Below the pieces are notes generated by a model, which saw nothing but the letters and a program-made list of their open reading frames with translations, was not told the DNA's origin and made no database searches. Shown here one piece after another: positions 1 through 5,548 of a stretch of DNA of 9,048 bases (its first letter is position 1; every line of letters starts with the position of its first letter). The translations under genes and the position numbers were made by a program. The stretch is from JBDHAC01 sp039589195 (GTDB lineage: Bacteria > Gemmatimonadota > Gemmatimonadetes > Palauibacterales > Palauibacteraceae): positions 1-9,048 of the forward strand of contig JBDHHV010000140.1 of NCBI GenBank assembly GCA_039589195.1, in the 5' to 3' direction.

Positions 1-1
1 C

Positions 2-1051
2 GGTGCCGAGGCCCACCTCCCCAACATTGGCAGGGCGCTGATCGCGGTCCTTGGCGAGCAACTGCCCGACCACGGCCTCCAGCTCGGTCGGGACCTCCGG
101 GCGCAGGGCAGACGGTGGTTTCGGATCCTCCCGCTGAATCGCATGCAGCACGACGGCGGTGGATTCTCCTTTGAACGGCCGCTCGCCGGTGAGCATCTCG
201 TACAGCACTACGCCCAAGGACCACAGATCCGTGCGGTGGTCTACTATCTCGCCGTTGGCCTGCTCCGGCGACATGTAGGCCACGGTGCCCAGCGTCGTGC
301 CCGTCCCCGTCAGTGTGACGTCGGTCAGCTTGGCCAGCCCGAAGTCCAGCACCTTAGCCAGACCCTCCGGCGTCACGATCACGTTCCCAGCCTTGATGTC
401 CCGGTGGATGATGTCGTGCGCATGCGCGGCCCCGAGTGCGGCCGCGATCTGTTGCGCGTAATCCCACGCCTCCTGGATCGGGAGCAGGCCACGCTCGAGC
501 TTCTGCTTCAGCGTCTCGCCTTCGTAGTACGCCATGACGATGAACCGCCGGCCGTCCTCCGTCTCCGCGATCTCGTGCACGTTGCAGATGTTCGGGTGAT
601 CCAGCGCAGCGGCGGCCTGGGCCTCCACCAGGAAGCGTTCAGTGGCGGCTTCGTCCCCGCTCATGTGGCGGGGGAGGAACTTGAGCGCGACCGCTCGGTT
701 CAGGCTCGTGTCGTGCGCCCGGTACACGACCCCCATACCACCTCGCCCGAGTTTTTCCTCGATCCGGTATTGGCGGACAGTACGGCCGATCATCGGGTCC
801 GGACCTGATGTCTCCGCCGGGCTTGTGGAAGGCTCGTCGTCGGACCATGGGGAGAGCGACATCACCGCGTCAGCGAGGCTGTCGAAGAACCCTTCTGCTT
901 CCCGGGCAGCGACCAGCAGTGACTGAAGCTCAGCCTGCTTGTCAGGGTCGTCCCCACAGGCGTCTTGGAGGAAGGGAAGTTGCTCGTCGGCAGAGAGCGC
1001 GCTCGCGCGCTCGAACAGTTCCTTCAGCGAGTCTGCGTCAGTCGGTTCCAT
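2..1051 (-). CDS. Ser/Thr protein kinase, PknB/Hanks type, N-terminal 350 residues (3' part beyond window)
   Basis: Reverse-strand translation from the ATG at 1051-1049 stays open to the window edge. It would phosphorylate Ser/Thr of protein partners from the cytoplasmic side. Residues 1-65 are an acidic helical segment (LKELFERA, then DACGDDP) of the kind that often precedes the catalytic domain in Acidobacteriota/Gemmatimonadota-type kinases. The kinase domain starts near residue 95: glycine loop GRGGMGVVY (102-110), VALK lysine K124, catalytic HRDIKAGN with H216-R217-D218 and N223, DFG at 236-238, and SPE at 261-263. All key catalytic residues are present, so it should be active. The C-terminal half, usually a membrane segment plus a WD40, PD40 or TPR sensor, is missing here. 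An ATG at residue 87 (MIGRTVRQY) would also give an intact kinase domain, but the upstream 86 residues fit the family, so I prefer 1051. The ribosome site is weak (GGCAGG, 3 bases before ATG) and lies inside an inverted repeat. The kinase class is certain; the sensor type is unknown. Confidence 0.93.
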   Translation of the reverse strand, partial: MEPTDADSLKELFERASALSADEQLPFLQDACGDDPDKQAELQSLLVAAREAEGFFDSLADAVMSLSPWSDDEPSTSPAETSGPDPMIGRTVRQYRIEEKLGRGGMGVVYRAHDTSLNRAVALKFLPRHMSGDEAATERFLVEAQAAAALDHPNICNVHEIAETEDGRRFIVMAYYEGETLKQKLERGLLPIQEAWDYAQQIAAALGAAHAHDIIHRDIKAGNVIVTPEGLAKVLDFGLAKLTDVTLTGTGTTLGTVAYMSPEQANGEIVDHRTDLWSLGVVLYEMLTGERPFKGESTAVVLHAIQREDPKPPSALRPEVPTELEAVVGQLLAKDRDQRPANVGEVGLGT

Positions 1052-1101
1052 CGACCTGCCACAGTCCTGAGCAGGTCGCACTTGGGATCTAGGTGCGACC
1101 T
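1052..1101 (-). promoter_or_regulatory. Three-arm alternative hairpin region abutting the kinase start codon
   Basis: Three complementary arms are visible. CGACCTGC (1052-1059) is the exact reverse complement of GCAGGTCG (1071-1078). AGGTCGCAC (1073-1081) is the exact reverse complement of GTGCGACCT (1093-1101). Both spacers are 11 bases, and the middle arm is shared, so the hairpins exclude each other. In the kinase mRNA (minus strand) the last arm contains the only candidate ribosome site and touches the AUG. The proximal 8-bp hairpin would hide it and the distal 9-bp hairpin would free it. The same arrangement could instead be a DNA operator with three half-sites spaced about two helical turns apart. 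The complementarity is seen directly; a regulatory role is inference. Confidence 0.55.
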
Positions 1102-1426
1102 ATCCTTCGCGACGGGACCGCATAACGGTCTCGTTGGGGAGACGACAGCGTGGGAAAAGGGATTTATGGATCCAATTATTCATAACATCGGCGCCCGGCG
1201 CCGTAAAGGCCAGCCTTTTATCGAGTTGCCAGCGCTAGGTCAGTGCGCCTGCTACTTCACGGCCTTCAAGCACTGCTGTCGTTCGCGAAGCTCCGCGACC
1301 TCTCACACGCCGCTCCTCCGCGCGCGTTTGTCCCGTTACACGGCCGCCGCCCGGGGCTCACGACGGCTTCGGGCCAAGGGCAGGGGAGGGTGTAGCCCGA
1401 ACTGTAACCCGAGCACACGACCTTAC
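1102..1426. other. Intergenic stretch, no supported gene
   Basis: No ORF here has a recognisable motif or a good ribosome site. Three small items are visible. GACCG-CATAA-CGGTC (1116-1130) is a 5-bp inverted repeat on the promoter side of the minus-strand kinase. An AT-rich island at about 1160-1187 stands out against GC-rich surroundings. CGGCGCCCGGCGCCG (1189-1203) is a GC-rich self-complementary stretch, followed by TAAAGG/CCTTTTA (1204-1216), a very short-looped inverted repeat with a T run. The promoter of the kinase should lie here, but I cannot pick convincing -35/-10 boxes. Confidence 0.4.
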
Positions 1427-1427
1427 A

Positions 1428-1507
1428 CGGACTTAGCCGGACTCCCGCAGACAGAGTGATGAGGCTATATACTTCATATACCGACAGTTGCGGACTTAGA
1501 CGGACTT
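1428..1507 (+). repeat. Two copies of a 16-bp repeat, each a CGGACT pair at 10-bp spacing
   Basis: CGGACTTAGCCGGACT at 1428-1443 recurs as CGGACTTAGACGGACT at 1491-1506, with 15 of 16 positions identical and the starts 63 bp apart. Inside each copy the hexamer CGGACT occurs twice, 10 bp apart, giving hexamers at 1428, 1438, 1491 and 1501. The second copy ends about 20 bp before the tRNA-Ser remnant begins. Helically phased short repeats next to a tRNA attachment core are typical of arm-type sites bound by tyrosine recombinases, or of sites for a DNA-bending or excisionase protein. That role is inference, since no recombinase gene is visible in the window. Confidence 0.5.
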
Positions 1508-1526
1508 GGAGGGAAACGTCAGATAC

Positions 1527-1580
1527 GTCTTGAAAACCGGCGGGCGCAAGGGCTTGCGGGTTCGAATCCCGCCCCCTCCG
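1527..1580 (+). tRNA. 3' part of tRNA-Ser(UGA), 5' half missing; likely attachment-site remnant
   Basis: From the anticodon loop onward this is a standard class II tRNA-Ser. The loop CTTGAAA (1529-1535) has anticodon TGA at 1531-1533 and is followed by the 3' anticodon strand ACCGG (1536-1540). A long variable arm follows (about 1541-1555), then T stem GCGGG / CCCGC around loop TTCGAAT (1556-1572), acceptor 3' strand CCCCTCC (1573-1579) and discriminator G (1580). CCA is not encoded. Upstream, the 5' anticodon strand would have to be CCGGT but is TACGT, and there is no D arm. GGAGGG at 1508-1513 can pair with CCCTCC, but only 23 bases separate it from the anticodon loop region, about 10 too few. 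So this is not a working tRNA. A 3' tRNA piece beginning at the anticodon loop is what integration by a tyrosine recombinase leaves at the distal junction; the element would then lie to the left. Confidence 0.8.
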
Positions 1581-2025
1581 CTTTATCTGACAATGACTTA
1601 CTGAACCGGTACACCGTTCAGAAGCGTGCCAGGGGCCACTCACGCGAGCCGGCACCGAGCCGTAAGAAGCCGGCTGGGGCCTTTCAGCGACTCGGGTCCC
1701 GCGTCGCTCATGGCCGTCGCTTGTCGCTCGTGGCCTTCTGGGAGCACTTGTAGGAGCACTTGGAAGCGCCGGTGGTCCCGAAGCGGGTCCGAAGTCGTTG
1801 GACGCGTAGGTGCCGAACCTCACGATGGCGGGCTTCTGGGCGGGGATTCGAGAGGTTTCCTCCCGCCGCGTCGGGTCAACGAAGGAACACACCGACCGGA
1901 GCGCGTTGAGCGTCAGGTCGTGTTGCTCGTGGATCGGCGTCGCCCAGTCCTCTGGCCGCAGCCCCGCTGACCCGAGGCGAAGTTATGGTCAGCGGGCCTG
2001 CGTGAGGTTCAGGGCCCTGGGGGCG
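1581..2025. other. Intergenic stretch, no supported gene; short tandem repeat inside
   Basis: Several overlapping ORFs cross this stretch, but none has a recognisable domain, and the minus-strand one reads into the antisense of the tRNA fragment. A 12-bp tandem duplication is visible: GGAGCACTTGTA (1741-1752) followed by GGAGCACTTGGA (1753-1764). If the tRNA piece marks an integration junction, this is the resident-chromosome side. It may hold decayed coding sequence: a minus-strand frame through about 1760-1950 reads with plausible protein composition, but I could not assign it. Confidence 0.35.
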
Positions 2026-2054
2026 AAGAGGACGGAACCGCCGGGCGTCCTCTT
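2026..2054 (-). terminator. Hairpin overlapping the stop codon of the small exported protein
   Basis: AAGAGGACG (2026-2034) and CGTCCTCTT (2046-2054) form a perfect 9-bp inverted repeat around an 11-base loop. The right arm covers most of the TAA stop of the minus-strand gene that ends at 2053. The position fits a transcript-end hairpin for that gene. In the minus-strand direction it is followed by CGCCCCC and not by a U tract, so it would be a U-less or Rho-assisted terminator, or simply a 3'-end stabiliser. Confidence 0.5.
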
Positions 2055-2517
2055 ACTCCACGTCCATGTCGGGATCGATCTTCACCATGCCCACTCCGGG
2101 GCATACCAGAATGATGCCGTATTCGTAGTGCCCTTGGGCGGCTGCTCTCATCGGTCCCGAGCCAAACCGCCCAGGCTCTGGTGGATCTGGGAGGCGGAAA
2201 GGCCAAGTGTGCCGGAAGGGCGGCTTGGGAATTATCACGATGTGTACGTCCCTCTCACAGCCTTCCCATATAGCTATCCACTCCACCGTCGCACCCTGAG
2301 AGATGGAGAGGCGATACGGATCGACTTTCCACGTAAACCGTGAAGAGAGTTGACTCAGGCTCGCCTCCTGCGCGGACGACTCAACGGTGACAAATACCGT
2401 ATCTGGGGCTTGTGCCTGAGCCGAGGTGGGGGTCGCGAGAAGTCCTACGCCCAGCGCGATGGCGAACGCGTGAATGCAAGAATGCTTAGCGGTTAGCGTA
2501 ACGCCGTGGAGTCTCAT
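2053..2517 (-). CDS. Small exported protein with cupredoxin-like fold pattern, function unknown
   Basis: 154 residues. I chose the ATG at 2517 because GAGGAAGG sits 5 bases upstream and because it places a signal peptide at the N-terminus. An upstream ATG at 2676 would add 53 residues with no signal-like character. Residues 12-37 are a signal peptide: KHS, then hydrophobic 15-30, then TSAQAQA with likely cleavage after A35 or A37. The mature part of about 118 residues is beta-rich: VFVTVE (41-46), ISQGATVEW (72-80) resembling the GDTVTW strand of cupredoxins, VHIVIIP (91-97), and the C-terminal strands HYEYGIIL and MVKIDPDMDV (130-153). The ending IDPDxDV recurs in small secreted proteins of this kind. 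Two cysteines (C87, C139) could form a disulfide. The histidine pattern of a type 1 copper site is not complete, so metal binding is doubtful. It is transcribed divergently from the kinase-TPR gene. The coding call is good; the fold call is tentative. Confidence 0.75.
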   Translation of the reverse strand: MRLHGVTLTAKHSCIHAFAIALGVGLLATPTSAQAQAPDTVFVTVESSAQEASLSQLSSRFTWKVDPYRLSISQGATVEWIAIWEGCERDVHIVIIPKPPFRHTWPFRLPDPPEPGRFGSGPMRAAAQGHYEYGIILVCPGVGMVKIDPDMDVE

Positions 2518-2871
2518 CTCATCCTTCCTCTGGTTGAGGTGGCGCGAAAACGACACGGTGCGAAGCTGGTGCTTACCGGGGCAAGGGTGCCGAGTCGCTC
2601 TGGGTTGGAGAACACCACGGCGACTTCCGAGTCCGCCTCGTTCAAGACACGCGTACGGAGGAGGATCATGCGGCAACTTCGCTCAGGCAGGGAACCCCAA
2701 TTGTGGCCCTCCCCTCCTTCATGGGCGACTGAACTGGGGGATATCTAACTAGATTGCACCCCGGGTCCTTGGCTGGCAAGTAGGTAACCCAGCCACAGCC
2801 CTCGCGCTACGCCGCATCTCTATGCATTTTCAAGAGTAACGATCGCCGTCCCGGACCCTGGAAATGGCGGC
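2518..2871. promoter_or_regulatory. Divergent intergenic region between the exported protein and the kinase-TPR gene
   Basis: This 354-bp gap must carry the promoters of both flanking genes. I see no strong -35/-10 pair. TGGCTGG (2770-2776) and CCAGCCA (2789-2795) form a 7-bp inverted repeat with a 12-base spacer, about 77 bp before the kinase start. It is a candidate operator or 5' UTR hairpin. CCCGGACCCTGGAA (2850-2863), just before the kinase start, recurs before the heme operon. Small plus-strand ORFs here have no supporting features. Confidence 0.4.
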
Positions 2872-5217
2872 ATGATGAGCGTAGTTCCCCCCAGCCCGCC
2901 GGATTCTCAATCACCCGATTCGCGGGCATCCGCCAGTGGGCTCGAACTCCCGGCCCGAATCGGCCCCTACAAGATCCTCCAGTTGATCGGCGAAGGGGGC
3001 ATGGGCGTCGTGTACGAAGCCGAGCAGACCGGGGCGGTGAGCCGCCGGGTAGCTCTCAAGGTCCTGAAGCCTGGTGTCGACACCAAAGAGGTCGTGGCGC
3101 GATTCGAGGCCGAGCGCCAGGCCCTGGCCGTGATGGATCATCCCAACATCGCGAAAATCTTCGACGCCGGGGTTTCGGAGGAGGGTCGACCCTTCTTCGT
3201 GATGGAGCTCGTTCGCGGGATCCCCCTTACCGAGTACTGCGACAACTTCAAGCTCGACACCGGGCAGCGGCTAGAACTGTTCGTCACCGTGTGCCAGGCG
3301 GTACAGCACGCGCATCAAAAAGGGGTCATCCATCGTGACCTCAAACCATCAAACATGCTGGTCTCGGAACGGGATGATCACCCCGTCCCGAAGATCATCG
3401 ACTTCGGGATTGCGAAGGCGATCTCTCAGCCGCTGACCGAGCGGACCCTGGTCACGGAGTACGGACGCGCGCTGGGTACGCCGGCCTACATGAGCCCGGA
3501 ACAAGCGGGGATGTCCGGACTCGACGTGGACACGCGGACCGACGTCTACTCCTTGGGCGTAGTGCTCTACGAGCTCCTGGTAGGCCGCCTTCCGCTGGAT
3601 CCCCGCGGGGTCGGGAAACCGGCGTTCCTGGCCCAGCTCGTGGCGCGGGAAAAGGACCTGCCCAGCCCCAGCCACCGATTGACCAGCCTGGGTGATCAAC
3701 AGCAGGCGATTGCCCATTTCCGGCATACCGATCCGCGGTCGCTGGTCCGGGAGCTCAAGGGAGACCTGGACTGGATCGTCCTGAAGGCGGTGGAGAAGGA
3801 GCGGTCGCGACGCTACGAGACGGTGACCGGGCTGGCGGCGGACATCGAGCGCCACCTGAACCACGAGCCCGTGGTGGCTCGGCCGCCTGGCACGGCTTAC
3901 CGGGTCCAGAAATTCGTCCGGCGCCATAAGGGTGGGGTCGCCGCGGCTGGCGTCGTCGCCGCTGCCCTCGTGATGGGAGTCGTCACGATGATGGTAGGGT
4001 TGGTGCGCGCGACCCAGGCCGAGGCCGCAAGGGCGCGCGAGGCTGAGGCGGCGCAACAGGTTTCGGACTTTCTCGTGAGCTTGTTCGAGGTGTCGGATCC
4101 ACAGGAGGCCCGGGGCGACCCGCTCTCCGCGCGCGAAGTCCTCGACCGCGGTGCCGACTACATCACCTCGGACCTCCATGATCAGCCGGTCGTCCAGGCC
4201 CGGTTGTTGGCTACCATGGGTGAGGTGTACACGAACATGGGGCTGTTCGACGAAGCGCAGCCGTTACTGGAGCGGTCCCTGGCGTTGCGGGAGGCAGAGC
4301 TCGGGCCTGACGACCTGGACGTCGCGGAAAGCCTCCAGCGACTAGCGACGCTCTTCCGGGAGAGGGGTGACTATGCCGAAGCCGGGCCGCTCCTGGAACG
4401 CACCATCACGATCCGCGAGCAACACCTTGGACCCGACCATCCAGATATCGCGGATGGACTGGCCGATTTGGGAGCCAACTTCCTCCAGCAGGGCAGGTAC
4501 GGCGAATCCCAGCTGCTCTTGGAACAGGCGCTCGAAATCCAGGAGAGAGTCCTGGCGCCCGACGCTCTCGAGGTGACCCGCACGCTCAACAACCTCGCGA
4601 TTCTGTTCTACAGGCAGGGAGAATACGCCGAGGCGGAGCCGCTCTTCGAGCGCTTGCTGGCCATGAGAGAACGGATCCTGGACCCCGAAGATCCCCGGTT
4701 GGCGACCAGTCTGAACAATCTCGGTGGGCTCTATTTCGCGCAGGAGAAGTACGAGGACGCCGAGCGGGCGTACCAACGAGCGCGATTGATTTGGGAGAAG
4801 GTGCACGAACCGAACCATCCCGACGTCGCGAAGGTCATCAACAACCTGGCCGAGGTCTACTTGGTGGAGGGCAGATACGCCGAGGCCGAGAGCTACTTCC
4901 GTCGATCTCTCGCGATCAAGGAAGAGACGTTGAGTCCAAGCAACACGTTGATCGCGAGCAGCCTGAACGGGCTCGCCAACGTGTACCGGGATCAGCGCAG
5001 GTTTGACGAAGCCGAGCCACTCTACGTGCGTGCCCTGGCGATCCGGCGCGCCGGATTGGAGCAGGGCGACTCCGCGATCGAAGAGACACTGACGGACTAT
5101 GCCGACATGCTCCGGCGAGCCAACCGCGCGAGCGAGGCAGCCGATCTGGAAGCGCGGGCGCAGGCGATGGGCTTAGAGGGGATAGCCTCTCCAGCCCAAC
5201 CCGAAGGTCAGCAATAA
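2872..5217 (+). CDS. Membrane-anchored Ser/Thr protein kinase with C-terminal TPR array
   Basis: 781 residues, a cytoplasmic Hanks-type kinase joined through one membrane helix to a TPR sensor or scaffold. Residues 1-30 are a Pro/Ser-rich lead. The kinase domain covers about 33-335: glycine loop GEGGMGVVY (40-48), VALK lysine K63, HRDLKPSN (H154-R155-D156, N161), DFG (177-179), and SPE (208-210). All catalytic residues are intact. A basic patch RRHKGG precedes a membrane helix at about 354-378. After a charged segment (380-440), the region from 443 to about 765 holds kinesin-light-chain-type TPRs with an exact 42-residue period: starts at 443, 485, 527, 569, 611, 653, 695, with a last degenerate one at 737. 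Several keep the LNNLA...YAEAEPLxERxLAI pattern. This placement puts the TPRs outside the cytoplasm. Start choice: tandem ATGs at 2872 and 2875, with only a weak GGAAATGGCGG upstream. Such kinases often sit beside an ECF sigma gene, but none is seen here. Substrates are unknown. Confidence 0.95.
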   Translation: MMSVVPPSPPDSQSPDSRASASGLELPARIGPYKILQLIGEGGMGVVYEAEQTGAVSRRVALKVLKPGVDTKEVVARFEAERQALAVMDHPNIAKIFDAGVSEEGRPFFVMELVRGIPLTEYCDNFKLDTGQRLELFVTVCQAVQHAHQKGVIHRDLKPSNMLVSERDDHPVPKIIDFGIAKAISQPLTERTLVTEYGRALGTPAYMSPEQAGMSGLDVDTRTDVYSLGVVLYELLVGRLPLDPRGVGKPAFLAQLVAREKDLPSPSHRLTSLGDQQQAIAHFRHTDPRSLVRELKGDLDWIVLKAVEKERSRRYETVTGLAADIERHLNHEPVVARPPGTAYRVQKFVRRHKGGVAAAGVVAAALVMGVVTMMVGLVRATQAEAARAREAEAAQQVSDFLVSLFEVSDPQEARGDPLSAREVLDRGADYITSDLHDQPVVQARLLATMGEVYTNMGLFDEAQPLLERSLALREAELGPDDLDVAESLQRLATLFRERGDYAEAGPLLERTITIREQHLGPDHPDIADGLADLGANFLQQGRYGESQLLLEQALEIQERVLAPDALEVTRTLNNLAILFYRQGEYAEAEPLFERLLAMRERILDPEDPRLATSLNNLGGLYFAQEKYEDAERAYQRARLIWEKVHEPNHPDVAKVINNLAEVYLVEGRYAEAESYFRRSLAIKEETLSPSNTLIASSLNGLANVYRDQRRFDEAEPLYVRALAIRRAGLEQGDSAIEETLTDYADMLRRANRASEAADLEARAQAMGLEGIASPAQPEGQQ

Positions 5218-5543
5218 CAGCGTAGTTCTGGGCCAGCAACTCCAATTTCGGTTCGCTGCCGGTTTACGGGAGTCACGGGGCTGCCGCCACCTCTCCCACC
5301 CGCCGCTCCATCATTTGCGGACATCAGGCTGCGCGACGGACCGTCGCCGACACATCGTCTGATCCAGGAAGACTGTTTCGTTGATAGGAGATAAAAAGGA
5401 GCAACATGTCCGGTGGTCTGGTATATTAATCCGGGCTGACTGCCAGGCGCGGCGCTTCATGCCTACGAGCAGATCGGCCCGGACCCTGGAATGCTCGAAA
5501 AACGGCAACGACAACAGCCGACGACGGCGTAGGCGACGACGGC
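5218..5543 (+). promoter_or_regulatory. Leader region of the CRTAC1/heme operon
   Basis: This is a 326-bp gap with no full gene. TTGATA (5381-5386) and the AT-rich run to 5397 interrupt otherwise GC-rich DNA. TATATT (5422-5427) could serve as a -10 box, but no -35 lies at the right distance. The gap also contains a strong Shine-Dalgarno with a 7-codon ORF (5406-5429), the 14-bp sequence shared with the kinase upstream region (5478-5491), a 13-codon ORF starting at 5491 with no good ribosome site, and a 15-bp tandem duplication that carries the GTG start of the next gene. I see no clear terminator for the kinase gene. Confidence 0.45.
5406..5429 (+). CDS. Possible 7-residue leader peptide (MSGGLVY), in frame with the downstream lipoprotein
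   Basis: AAGGAG (5396-5401), with a second AGGAG ten bases further up, stands 4 bases before an ATG. This is the best ribosome site in the window. It opens a 7-codon ORF ending in TAA at 5427-5429. After the stop, the same frame stays open without interruption into the CRTAC1-family gene at 5544. This could be a regulatory leader peptide. It could also be the original start of the downstream gene cut by a stop codon, though the intervening residues do not look like a signal peptide. Too short to support as a protein product on its own. Confidence 0.35.
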   Translation: MSGGLVY

Positions 5544-5548
5544 GTGGC
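5519..5548 (+). repeat. 15-bp tandem duplication spanning the GTG start codon
   Basis: CGACGACGGCGTAGG (5519-5533) is followed directly by CGACGACGGCGTGGC (5534-5548); the first 12 bases of the two units are identical. The annotated GTG start (5544-5546) lies in the second unit, where the first unit reads GTA. In the reading frame the repeats encode DDGVG/DDGVA. Slippage here would alter the distance from the leader to the start without breaking the frame. Confidence 0.6.

Noticed and set aside
143..808. Plus-strand ORF of 221 codons
   Set aside because: It lies antisense to the minus-strand kinase, which has all catalytic motifs.
1508..1580. A complete short tRNA using GGAGGG (1508-1513) as acceptor 5' strand
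   Set aside because: The acceptor could pair over 6 bp, but only 2 of 5 anticodon-stem Watson-Crick pairs form, and there is no D arm with GG loop. It is more likely a fragment; the GGAGGG match may be chance or a decayed relic.
1266..1892. Minus-strand ORF of 208 codons containing RGRDSNPQ
   Set aside because: The RGRDSNPQ part is the antisense of the tRNA-Ser T arm and acceptor strand, a well-known source of false proteins. The rest has no domain. I also considered an integrase C-terminal tail, but no catalytic Arg/His/Tyr pattern is visible, and its position does not fit the side on which the element should lie.
1810..2343. Plus-strand ORF of 177 codons across the exported-protein gene
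   Set aside because: Its second half is antisense to the signal-peptide protein, which has a good ribosome site, and its first half has no recognisable feature.
3349..4179. Minus-strand ORF of 276 codons
   Set aside because: It lies antisense to the kinase-TPR gene and shows no domain or ribosome site.
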